Below are positions 5,963 to 12,582 of a stretch of DNA of 17,492 nucleotides, in pieces (positions within the stretch are counted from its first letter, which is position 1; every line of letters starts with the position of its first letter). The DNA comes from an uncultured Clostridia bacterium (GTDB lineage Bacteria > Bacillota_I > Bacilli_A > RF39 > UBA660), in contig CAMNBS010000018.1 of assembly GCA_946533175.1 (NCBI GenBank), forward strand, positions 1-17,492, given 5' to 3'. A model generated the notes under the pieces. That model was not told where the DNA came from. It searched no databases and was given only the letters and a program-made list of their open reading frames with translations. The position numbers were made by a program, and so were the translations under genes.

Positions 5963-6029
5963 AATTCCACCTCCCTTCATAAAATAAAAGAAGGGAATAG
6001 TACCTATATAACTAGATATTCCTAAAGAC

Positions 6030-6058
6030 ATTATTGCATAATAGTATTAATAAAACAA
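6030..6058 (-). promoter_or_regulatory. Promoter of the peptide mRNA, copy 1
   Basis: On the minus strand: -35 TTGTTT (6058-6053), 17 bp, -10 AATAAT (6035-6030) preceded by TGC, an extended -10. The start would be near 6023, giving a leader of about 60 nt and an mRNA of about 225 nt. Confidence 0.6.
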
Positions 6059-6121
6059 GAGAAAGATATGAAATAAATAATATTTTTATATGTGGACATG
6101 TTAGGGTTATAATAAATAGTT

Positions 6122-6149
6122 TACGATTATTGTAGATCGTATTGTTTTT
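6122..6149 (+). terminator. Weak terminator-like hairpin in the spacer between repeats
   Basis: TACGAT (6122-6127) pairs with ATCGTA (6136-6141), followed by TTGTTTTT. Only six pairs, so low confidence. The 72-bp spacer holds nothing else that I can see. Confidence 0.3.
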
Positions 6150-6176
6150 AGTTCAATTATATTAATTAAAAAGAAC

Positions 6177-6205
6177 TTGAAAAAAGCTCTTTTTTATGTT
6201 ACTAT
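6177..6205 (+). promoter_or_regulatory. Promoter of antisense RNA, copy 2
   Basis: Same TTGAAA, 17 bp, TGT-TACTAT as in copy 1. Confidence 0.7.
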
Positions 6206-6233
6206 GTATTTGTCAAGGAAACTTGAATATAAT

Positions 6234-6277
6234 AAAAAAAGGGAATACCTAGTTTTGATGAGTTAGGTACTATTCCC
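6234..6277 (-). terminator. Terminator of the peptide mRNA, copy 2
   Basis: Same bulged GGGAATA-GTA-CCTA / TAGG-TATTCCC stem as copy 1, followed on the minus strand by seven T residues (the A run 6234-6240 on the plus strand). Confidence 0.8.
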
Positions 6278-6293
6278 AAAAATGTTTTTGGTA

Positions 6294-6325
6294 AGTACCG
6301 ACTTAAATAGTTGGTACTATTTTTA
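6294..6325 (+). terminator. Terminator of the antisense RNA, copy 2
   Basis: Same 10-pair stem AGTACCGACT/AGTTGGTACT and ATTTTTATT tail as copy 1. Confidence 0.75.
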
Positions 6326-6395
6326 TTAGTATGATTAAAATCACAATAATAAGGAGAAAGATGATTGCTAAAAGATATTTCTCTCGCATTCTCAT
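6303..6395 (-). CDS. 30-residue hydrophobic membrane peptide, candidate type I toxin, copy 2
   Basis: Same 30 codons as the copy at 5870-5962, with the same GGAGGTG ribosome binding site 7 nt upstream, leader and terminator. As the DNA is identical across the whole 361-bp unit, this copy should be expressed and controlled in the same way. Too short for ordinary gene finders. Function is inferred from layout only. Confidence 0.7.
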   Translation of the reverse strand: MRMREKYLLAIIFLLIIVILIILIKIVPTI

Positions 6396-6462
6396 AATTC
6401 CACCTCCCTTCATAAAATAAAAGAAGGGAATAGTACCTATATAACTAGATATTCCTAAAGAC

Positions 6463-6491
6463 ATTATTGCATAATAGTATTAATAAAACAA
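6463..6491 (-). promoter_or_regulatory. Promoter of the peptide mRNA, copy 2
   Basis: Same TTGTTT, 17 bp, TGC-AATAAT as copy 1, on the minus strand; expected start near 6456. Confidence 0.6.
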
Positions 6492-6554
6492 GAGAAAGAT
6501 ATGAAATAAATAATATTTTTATATGTGGACATATATTGATAGTTTAGATATTTT

Positions 6555-6591
6555 ACTAAAACGAACATAATGTTTGTTTTTTTAGTATAAA
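6555..6591 (+). promoter_or_regulatory. Palindrome overlapping a candidate promoter before the SOD-containing pair
   Basis: AAACGAACAT (6559-6568) and ATGTTTGTTT (6570-6579) form an inverted repeat with one mismatch and a single central base. A -10-like TATAAA follows at 6586-6591, so the palindrome would sit over the -35 region, as for a repressor or activator site. The same bases can also be read as a hairpin followed by T7 (6577-6583), a terminator form. No good -35 hexamer was found. Confidence 0.4.
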
Positions 6592-6628
6592 AAAGAAAAA
6601 AATACTCATAATAATTATGGAGGATGAA

Positions 6629-7063
6629 ATGGAAGAAAAAGAAGATATTAATGCCCTAGATGAAATACATAAGGGATCATGTATGGGAATGGATGCCATT
6701 GATTTTGTTTTAGACAAAGTTAAGAATGAAGATTTAAAAAAAGAATTACAGAAAGAATATAAAGAATATCAAAAAATTAATGAAGTAATAGAAGGGATAT
6801 ATCCTAAATATAATGAAGGAAAACCTCATGAAACAGGAATTATGACTAAAGCTATGACGTGGTCAGGTGTTGAAATGAAAACAATGATGGATAATAGTAC
6901 TTCTAAACTAGCTGAATTATTGTTACAAGGAGTGAATATGGGTATTATTGAAGGAAGAAGAATATTAAATAAGAAAAAAATTAATAATGAAGTGAATAAG
7001 ATAATTAGTGAATATGTAACAATGCAAGAAGCAAATATGGAAGAATTAAAAAAGTATCTATAA
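6629..7063 (+). CDS. Helical protein of unknown function next to SOD
   Basis: 144 residues from the ATG at 6629, preferred over the in-frame ATG at 6617 because GGAGG (6619-6623) lies 5 nt ahead of it and would overlap the earlier start. The protein looks all-helical, with several amphipathic helices (EIHKGSCMGMDAIDFVLDKV, LKKELQKEYKEYQKINEVI, AMTWSGVEMKTMMDNSTSKL, GVNMGIIEGRRIL) and many methionines, consistent with a four-helix, ferritin-like bundle. No clear di-iron E-x2-H pattern is seen, so ferritin function is not claimed. No signal peptide or membrane span. It lies 37 bp before the superoxide dismutase gene with no terminator between, so a two-gene operon and a link to oxidative or metal stress are likely. 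I cannot assign a family name. Confidence 0.85.
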   Translation: MEEKEDINALDEIHKGSCMGMDAIDFVLDKVKNEDLKKELQKEYKEYQKINEVIEGIYPKYNEGKPHETGIMTKAMTWSGVEMKTMMDNSTSKLAELLLQGVNMGIIEGRRILNKKKINNEVNKIISEYVTMQEANMEELKKYL

Positions 7064-7100
7064 TTTATATTTTTAATCATATATTATTATTGAGGTAAAT

Positions 7101-7697
7101 ATGTATGAATTAGAAAGACTACCATATGAATATGATAGTTTAGAACCATTTATTGATACACATACTCTTGGTTTGCATAAAGAAAAACATCAAGCAAGTT
7201 ATTTATATAAATTAAATATGCTATTATTAGAGAATAATTATGATTATAAAGAATCATTAGAGCAACTGGCTAAAAATATTAAAACTTATCATTTTTCCAA
7301 TAAAGAAGATATTTTATATAATTTAGGTGGGGTTATTAATCATAATATATATTTTAATAGTATGAATAGTAAAGACAAAAGACAAAATCCCAATACTTTA
7401 TTAATGAAATTAATTAATCAAAAATTTGGTAGTTATGATAATTTAAAAAAAGAATTAAAAAAGAAAGCTTTGGAAATTAAAGGAAGTGGTTATACTTTTT
7501 TAGTTCTTGTTGATAACAATCTTACAATAGTTAATTTATTGAATCAGGATAATCCATATAATTACCATTATCTTCCTTTAATTGGCATAGATATGTGGGA
7601 ACATGCTTATTATCTTAATTATGAAAATAAGAAGGAACTTTATGTGGATAATTTCTTAGAAGTAATGGATTTTAGTTATGCTAATCAAATGTTTTAA
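7101..7697 (+). CDS. sodA: Superoxide dismutase, Fe/Mn family, Mn-type features
   Basis: 198 residues, normal for the family, converting superoxide to oxygen and hydrogen peroxide. All four metal ligands are in place: H26 (L-H-K-E-K-H), H81 (V-I-N-H-N), D164 and H168 (D-M-W-E-H-A-Y-Y). Residues before H81 are G-G and the later motif is N-Q-D, both typical of Mn-using enzymes; Fe enzymes usually have Q before the histidine and lack this Q. Usual aromatic positions are relaxed: the N-H-x-x-F-W motif reads N-H-N-I-Y-F, and G-S-G-W-A-W reads G-S-G-Y-T-F. So the protein is divergent but should be active. No signal peptide, hence cytoplasmic. GAGGT lies upstream of the ATG. A strong terminator follows. 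Confidence 0.88.
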   Translation: MYELERLPYEYDSLEPFIDTHTLGLHKEKHQASYLYKLNMLLLENNYDYKESLEQLAKNIKTYHFSNKEDILYNLGGVINHNIYFNSMNSKDKRQNPNTLLMKLINQKFGSYDNLKKELKKKALEIKGSGYTFLVLVDNNLTIVNLLNQDNPYNYHYLPLIGIDMWEHAYYLNYENKKELYVDNFLEVMDFSYANQMF

Positions 7698-7702
7698 GGA
7701 AT

Positions 7703-7729
7703 AAAATTGTCAATCTAGACAATTTTTTC
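7703..7729 (+). terminator. Intrinsic terminator after sodA
   Basis: AAAATTGTC (7703-7711) pairs perfectly with GACAATTTT (7718-7726) around a 6-nt loop, with the T run continuing. Confidence 0.88.
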
Positions 7730-7730
7730 T

Positions 7731-7758
7731 TTTGCAAAAAGAAAAAATATTATATAAT
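7731..7758 (+). promoter_or_regulatory. Promoter for parE-parC
   Basis: -10 TATAAT (7753-7758) is perfect. The best -35 is TTTGCA (7731-7736) at 16 bp, or TTGCAA at 15 bp. The expected start is near 7765, leaving a leader of about 67 nt. Confidence 0.5.
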
Positions 7759-7772
7759 AATTTATGTATAGT

Positions 7773-7802
7773 AAAAAGGGTGCTTAAAGGTACTACTTTT
7801 TT
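7773..7802 (+). terminator. Terminator-like hairpin in the parE leader
   Basis: AAAAAG (7773-7778) pairs with CTTTTT (7796-7801) and GTGC (7780-7783) with GTAC (7790-7793, one G-T pair), followed by further T. It lies downstream of the likely promoter and 30 nt before the start codon, so it may attenuate transcription. Confidence 0.45.
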
Positions 7803-7831
7803 GTGTGAATTAATATTAAGGTAGGTGTTCT

Positions 7832-9739
7832 ATGGAAAAATATGATGATAGTTCAATAAAAATCTTAGAAGGATTAGAAGCAGTAAGAAAACGTCCTGGT
7901 ATGTATATAGGGTCAACAGATAGACGTGGACTTCATCATTTAATATGGGAAATAGTCGATAATTCGATTGATGAAGCTATTAATGGTTTTGGGGATAAAA
8001 TTATTATCACTTTACATAAAGATGGTAGTGTATCGATTGAAGATTTTGGTCGTGGTGTTCCAGTAGGAATGCATGCTAGTGGAAAAACCACACCAGAGGT
8101 AATATATACCGTCTTACATGCTGGTGGTAAATTTGAAGAAGCTGGTTATAAAGTATCTGGTGGTTTGCATGGTGTTGGTGCGAGTGTAGTTAATGCTTTA
8201 TCAAAATGGTTAGAGGTAACAATTAAGCGAGATAAAGGAGAATACTTTATTCGTTTTCATAATGGAGGTAGTGTAGATACCCCTCTTACTAAAATTGGAA
8301 CAACTAATAAAACTGGGACAAAAGTACGTTTTATGCCAGATGAGAAAATTTTTGGTAATAACACTTTTTCTTTTACAACAATTAGTGAAAGAATGCAAGA
8401 ATCTGCCTTTCTTCTTCGAGGATTAACTATTGATATTAAAGATGAAGAAACCGAAAGAGAAAATCATTTTTGTTATCAAGATGGAATTAAAGAGTTTGTA
8501 TCATACTTAAATGAAGAAAAAGATAAGTTACATGATGTTGTTGGCTTTTCTGGTACGAAAGATGGAATGAATATTGATATTGCATTTCAATATACTGATA
8601 CTTATAACGAAACAATTGAATCATTTGTTAATAATGTTAAGACAAGTGATGGTGGTACACATGAGGTTGGTTTTAAAACAGCTTTAACGAAGGTATATAA
8701 TGATTATGCCAAAAATAATGGTTTCCTAAAGGCTAAAGATAAGAATTTAGAAGGTAGTGATACCAGAGAAGGATTAACAGCGATTATTTCTTTACAAATA
8801 CCAGAAGCTTTATTACAATTTGAAGGTCAAACCAAAGGTAAATTAGGTACTCCAGAGGCAAGAACAGCTGTAGAGTCAATTGTGACAGAGAAATTACAAT
8901 TTTTCTTAGAGGAAAACAAAAAAACTGCTACCATGATTATGAATAAAATGGTAAAAAGTAAAATAGCTCGTGAAGCGGCAAGACGTGCTCGTGATGAAGC
9001 TAGAAATGGTAAAGCTAAAAGTAAAATTGAGAAGAACTTATCTGGAAAACTTGCTCCAGCTTCAACAAAAAATCCTAAGAAAAATGAACTCTTTTTAGTT
9101 GAGGGAGATTCAGCTGGTGGTAGTGCTAAATCAGGACGCGACCGTTTGTTTCAAGCTATTCTTCCTCTTCGAGGAAAAGTTCTTAACACTGAAAAAGTCC
9201 GTATGGAAGAAATTTATAAAAATGAAGAAATAAATACTATGATATATACTATAGGAGCAGGAGTTGGTAATGATTTTGACATTAAGGATTCTAATTATGA
9301 TAAAATTGTTATTATGACCGATGCTGATGATGATGGAGCTCATATTCAAATTCTTTTAATAACGTTTTTTTATCGTTATATGCGTCCATTGATAGAAGAA
9401 GGTCATCTTTATATTGCTTGTCCTCCTTTATATAAAATTTCTAATAAAAAAGAAGTTTTTTATGCATGGACTGAAGAAGAACGAGCTAAAATTTATAAAG
9501 AACATAAGAATATGGAAACAAGTCGATATAAAGGATTAGGTGAAATGAATGCGGAACAATTATGGGAAACAACTATGAATCCGGAAACTCGTAGTTTAAT
9601 AAGAGTTAATATATCTGATGCGACTTTAGCTGAACGTCGTGTGAGTGTCTTAATGGGTGATAAAGTTGAACCGCGTAAAGAATGGATTGACGAAAATGTT
9701 ATTTTTACTTTAGAAGATGACTATGAGATTGGAGCGTAA
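7832..9739 (+). CDS. parE: DNA topoisomerase IV subunit B
   Basis: 635 residues, the usual length for Gram-positive ParE, the ATPase half of the enzyme that decatenates daughter chromosomes. The GHKL ATPase domain has E40 and N44 in E-I-V-D-N-S-I-D-E-A, then D-F-G-R-G-V-P and the ATP lid G-G-L-H-G-V-G-A-S-V-V-N. The transducer domain runs from about 220 to 390. The Toprim domain has E-G-D-S-A-G-G-S-A (E424) and D-A-D-D-D-G (D497, D499, D501), the magnesium-binding acidic residues, and P-L-R-G-K. GyrB is the alternative; the direct partner downstream (ParC rather than GyrA), the A-S-G-K-T-T-P-E-V-I segment and the short N-terminus favour ParE. AGGTAGGTG precedes the start. The stop is 3 nt before parC. 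Confidence 0.93.
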   Translation: MEKYDDSSIKILEGLEAVRKRPGMYIGSTDRRGLHHLIWEIVDNSIDEAINGFGDKIIITLHKDGSVSIEDFGRGVPVGMHASGKTTPEVIYTVLHAGGKFEEAGYKVSGGLHGVGASVVNALSKWLEVTIKRDKGEYFIRFHNGGSVDTPLTKIGTTNKTGTKVRFMPDEKIFGNNTFSFTTISERMQESAFLLRGLTIDIKDEETERENHFCYQDGIKEFVSYLNEEKDKLHDVVGFSGTKDGMNIDIAFQYTDTYNETIESFVNNVKTSDGGTHEVGFKTALTKVYNDYAKNNGFLKAKDKNLEGSDTREGLTAIISLQIPEALLQFEGQTKGKLGTPEARTAVESIVTEKLQFFLEENKKTATMIMNKMVKSKIAREAARRARDEARNGKAKSKIEKNLSGKLAPASTKNPKKNELFLVEGDSAGGSAKSGRDRLFQAILPLRGKVLNTEKVRMEEIYKNEEINTMIYTIGAGVGNDFDIKDSNYDKIVIMTDADDDGAHIQILLITFFYRYMRPLIEEGHLYIACPPLYKISNKKEVFYAWTEEERAKIYKEHKNMETSRYKGLGEMNAEQLWETTMNPETRSLIRVNISDATLAERRVSVLMGDKVEPRKEWIDENVIFTLEDDYEIGA

Positions 9740-9742
9740 ATA

Positions 9743-12244
9743 ATGAGTGAAATATTAAAAAGAATACAAGATTATGCTTTAGAAGATGTTATGGGAGATC
9801 GTTTTGGAAGATATGCCAAAGCGATTATTCAAGATCGTGCTATTCCAGATGTTCGTGATGGATTAAAACCGGTTCAACGTCGAATTCTTTATGGAATGTA
9901 TAATGATCATAATACTTATGATAAACCAACCAGAAAATCAGCTAAAACAGTTGGTTATATTATGGGTAATTTTCACCCACATGGTGATTCCTCAATCTAT
10001 GATGCTATGGTTCGAATGAGTCAGTGGTGGAAACAATCTACTCCCTATATTGAAATGCAAGGTAATAATGGTTCAATGGATGGCGATGGGGCTGCTGCCA
10101 TGCGTTATACAGAGGCTAGACTATCTAAAATATCTAATGAATTATTAAAAGATATTGAAAAAGATACCGTTAGTTGGGCATTTAATTTTGATGATACCTT
10201 AAAAGAGCCAACAGTTTTACCAGCTAAATTTCCTAATTTATTAGTAAATGGTTCAACAGGTATTTCTGCTGGATATGCTACCAATATTCCTCCTCATAAT
10301 TTAGGAGAAGTAATTGATGCTACGATTAAGCGAATTGATAGTCCAAATTGTCATTTGGATACAATCCTTGATATAATAAAAGGACCAGATTTCCCTACTG
10401 GAGGTATTGTAGAAGGAAAAGAAGGGATAGTCGATGCTTTTTCCAAAGGCCGCGGAAAAGTTATTGTTCGTGCAAAAGTTAAGTTTGTCAAGGAAAAGGG
10501 TAAAGAGCAAATAATCATCTACGAAATTCCATACGATGTTAATAAAGCTATGTTGGTAAAAAGAATTTCAGAATTATCTCTAGAAAAGAAAATTGATGGT
10601 ATAACAGAAATACGTGATGAATCTGATCGCGTTGATCCTGTTCGTATTGTTATAGATTTAAAAAAAGATGCAAATAAGGAAGTTATATTAAATTATTTAT
10701 ATAAAAATAGTGATTTACAAATATCCTATAATTATAATATGGTAGCAATTGTTAATCGAAGACCAATGACTTTAGGTATTTTAGCTATTTTAGATGCATA
10801 TATTTCTTTTCAGAAAGAAGTTATTACTAAAAGAACAAATTTTGATTTAGAATTTGCTAAGAGTCGTTTACATATTGTGGAAGGTCTAATTAAAGCTCTT
10901 AGTATTTTAGATGAAGTTATAGCTACTATTCGTAGTAGTAAAAACAAATCTGATGCTAAAGTTAATTTACAAGATAAATATGATTTTACAGAAAAACAAG
11001 CAGAATTTATTGTCATGTTACAGTTATATCGATTAACTAACAGCGATGTGGAAGAATTTAAAGAAGAATATAATAATTTGCAAAAGGTTATTAATGGTTT
11101 AAATGCTATTTTAGAAGATCCAGAAAAACTAAAAGGAGTTATGAAAGCAGAACTAAAAAAGATAAAAGCTGATTATGCTACAGAAAGAAAGACAGAAATT
11201 AAAGATGAAATTATGGATATTACCATTAGTGAAGAAGAATTAATTCCTAAAGAAGATGTGATAGTTTTAGTAACTCATGATGGTTATGTTAAGCGTTGTT
11301 CTAAACGTAGTTTTAAAGAAGGAGAAGAACCAACATTAAAAGATGGTGATTATCCAATCGGCTTTTATGAATTAAATACCATGGATACAGTTATTTTATT
11401 TACTAATAAAGGAAACTTTATTTATGTTCCTGTTTATAATGTCCCAGATGCAAAATGGAAAGAATTAGGAAAACATATTAGTAATATTATTAAAATGGAT
11501 ACCGATGAAGCAATTATTTCTTGTATTAAGGTAACAAACTTTGATAGTGACTTAGATATTCTTTTGGCAACTAAAATGGGAATGATTAAAAGAACAAAAT
11601 TATCAGAGTTTAAAATATCACGTTATACTAAACCAGTTAATTGTATGAATTTAAAGGATTCTGATGAATTAATTGAAGCTTGTATTTCATGTAATAATAA
11701 TGTTTTTGTTGCAACAAAAATGGGCTTTGGTTTATGGTTTGATATTAATGATATTCCAATAGTTGGACTTAAAACTAGTGGTGTTAAATCAATTAATTTA
11801 AAAAATGATGAAGTAGTTAGTGTTAATAATTTTGGAGAAATTGATTATATTTCAATTATTACCAATAATGGTACTGGTAAGCGTGTAAAAATAACAGAAT
11901 TTGAAAAAAGTACTAGAGCAAGACGTGGTTTAATGTTAGTTCGGGAAGTAAAAACAAGTCCTTATAATATTGTTAAAACATTTACTATTGATTCCAAAGC
12001 ATATATTGGTATTAAAACAAAGAAAGAAGACTTTATTATTAAATTAACAGAATTATCAATTATGGATCGTTATTCAACAGGTAATAGTATTACTAAAGAA
12101 AAAATAGTAGATACTTATAAAATTGTTAGTTTAGTTAAAAAAAATGAAATAGAAAATGTTTCAATTGATAAAGAAGTTGTAAAATCAAGACCAAGTTTAA
12201 AAGAAATTGATGAACGATTACTAACAATCGATGATTATATTTAA
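9743..12244 (+). CDS. parC: DNA topoisomerase IV subunit A
   Basis: 833 residues. This is the DNA breakage and rejoining subunit. The winged-helix domain carries F-H-P-H-G-D-S-S-I-Y-D and the catalytic tyrosine Y122 in A-A-M-R-Y-T-E-A-R. The tower and coiled coil follow (to about 490), then a beta-pinwheel C-terminal domain with repeats of the form V-T-H-D-G-Y-V-K-R, L-F-T-N-K-G-N-F, L-A-T-K-M-G-M-I-K-R and V-A-T-K-M-G-F-G. The opening E-D-V-M-G-D-R-F-G-R-Y-A-K-A-I-I is typical of ParC, while GyrA would have a GyrA-box in the pinwheel. The residues matching quinolone-resistance positions are S83 and D87, the wild-type states. The ribosome binding site GGAG is inside the end of parE, so the two subunits are made together. 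Confidence 0.93.
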   Translation: MSEILKRIQDYALEDVMGDRFGRYAKAIIQDRAIPDVRDGLKPVQRRILYGMYNDHNTYDKPTRKSAKTVGYIMGNFHPHGDSSIYDAMVRMSQWWKQSTPYIEMQGNNGSMDGDGAAAMRYTEARLSKISNELLKDIEKDTVSWAFNFDDTLKEPTVLPAKFPNLLVNGSTGISAGYATNIPPHNLGEVIDATIKRIDSPNCHLDTILDIIKGPDFPTGGIVEGKEGIVDAFSKGRGKVIVRAKVKFVKEKGKEQIIIYEIPYDVNKAMLVKRISELSLEKKIDGITEIRDESDRVDPVRIVIDLKKDANKEVILNYLYKNSDLQISYNYNMVAIVNRRPMTLGILAILDAYISFQKEVITKRTNFDLEFAKSRLHIVEGLIKALSILDEVIATIRSSKNKSDAKVNLQDKYDFTEKQAEFIVMLQLYRLTNSDVEEFKEEYNNLQKVINGLNAILEDPEKLKGVMKAELKKIKADYATERKTEIKDEIMDITISEEELIPKEDVIVLVTHDGYVKRCSKRSFKEGEEPTLKDGDYPIGFYELNTMDTVILFTNKGNFIYVPVYNVPDAKWKELGKHISNIIKMDTDEAIISCIKVTNFDSDLDILLATKMGMIKRTKLSEFKISRYTKPVNCMNLKDSDELIEACISCNNNVFVATKMGFGLWFDINDIPIVGLKTSGVKSINLKNDEVVSVNNFGEIDYISIITNNGTGKRVKITEFEKSTRARRGLMLVREVKTSPYNIVKTFTIDSKAYIGIKTKKEDFIIKLTELSIMDRYSTGNSITKEKIVDTYKIVSLVKKNEIENVSIDKEVVKSRPSLKEIDERLLTIDDYI

Positions 12245-12254
12245 TTAAAAAGCT

Positions 12255-12284
12255 AAATAGTATAGATATTTCTATACTATTTTT
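12255..12284 (+). terminator. Intrinsic terminator after parC
   Basis: AAATAGTATAG (12255-12265) pairs perfectly with CTATACTATTT (12272-12282) over a 6-nt loop, with a T tail. A strong end to the parE-parC unit. Confidence 0.88.
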
Positions 12285-12297
12285 GTATAATTAAAGA

Positions 12298-12582
12298 GTG
12301 ATGGATATGAATATAAATAAAGAATTAGATGAATTGTTTTCGTTATTAGATGAAAATGATGATATTAAAAAAATTGATGAATTAAAAAAGAAAATTACGA
12401 ATAAAGAAATAGAATTAATTCATAATTATCGAAATAATCCAAATATAGAAAATAAAACAAAATTATATAATAATGCAATCATTAAAGAATACTTAGAAAG
12501 TGAAACTAAAGTTAATTATTTAATTATGCAAATTAATAGTAGGTTTAAAAGGAGAAAATCTTGTGAAAGTAATAAGTGGTAA
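12298..12582 (+). CDS. ylbF: YlbF-like helical protein
   Basis: About 94 residues, all helical and charged, with the pattern seen in the YlbF/YmcA family: an N-terminal helix, then R-N-N-P-N-I-E-N-K-T-K-L-Y-N-N-A and K-E-Y-L-E-S-E-T-K-V-N-Y-L-I-M-Q-I-N-S-R-F. In B. subtilis YlbF works with YmcA and YaaT as a complex with RNase Y that promotes mRNA maturation and affects competence, sporulation and biofilm. The gene order with rsmD (ylbH) directly downstream matches the B. subtilis ylbF-ylbG-ylbH run and supports the call; ylbG is missing here. The start is uncertain: GTG at 12298, ATG at 12301 and ATG at 12307 are in frame and the Shine-Dalgarno is poor. It overlaps rsmD by 20 nt. Confidence 0.7.
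   Translation: MMDMNINKELDELFSLLDENDDIKKIDELKKKITNKEIELIHNYRNNPNIENKTKLYNNAIIKEYLESETKVNYLIMQINSRFKRRKSCESNKW

Larger units (their letters stand above)
5739..6099. repeat. 361-bp direct repeat, copy 1 (type I TA unit)
   Basis: Identical over 361 bp to 6172-6532 by base-by-base reading, with an offset of 433 bp and 72 bp between copies. The borders are sharp on the right (G against A). On the left a weaker similarity (AATTATATT about 15-20 bp upstream in both) suggests the original unit was slightly longer. Each copy contains a complete two-promoter, two-terminator module. Confidence 0.97.
6212..6325 (+). ncRNA. Candidate antitoxin antisense RNA, copy 2
   Basis: Identical to the RNA at 5779-5892: 5' GAAA-tetraloop hairpin, middle hairpin 6241-6277 and terminator hairpin 6294-6318 with its T-rich tail. 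Because both copies are identical, either antisense RNA could act on either peptide mRNA. Confidence 0.65.
6172..6532. repeat. 361-bp direct repeat, copy 2 (type I TA unit)
   Basis: Identical to 5739-6099. No mismatch was found on reading both copies, which implies a recent duplication or ongoing gene conversion. Confidence 0.97.

Noticed and set aside
5928..5987. Plus-strand 19-codon frame inside the TA unit with AAGGAG just ahead of its ATG
   Set aside because: It is the mirror of the peptide gene (the AAGGAG is the complement of Phe-Leu-Leu codons), has only a 4-nt spacing, lies beyond the antisense RNA terminator and shows no hydrophobic or other plan.
5739..6532. Insertion sequence or CRISPR as explanation for the 361-bp repeats
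   Set aside because: No transposase, no terminal inverted repeats with target duplication, only two long copies and no short regular spacers.
6562..6576. LexA (SOS) box CGAAC...GTTTG
   Set aside because: The Bacillus-type box needs four bases between GAAC and GTTC; here there are five and the right half has a mismatch.
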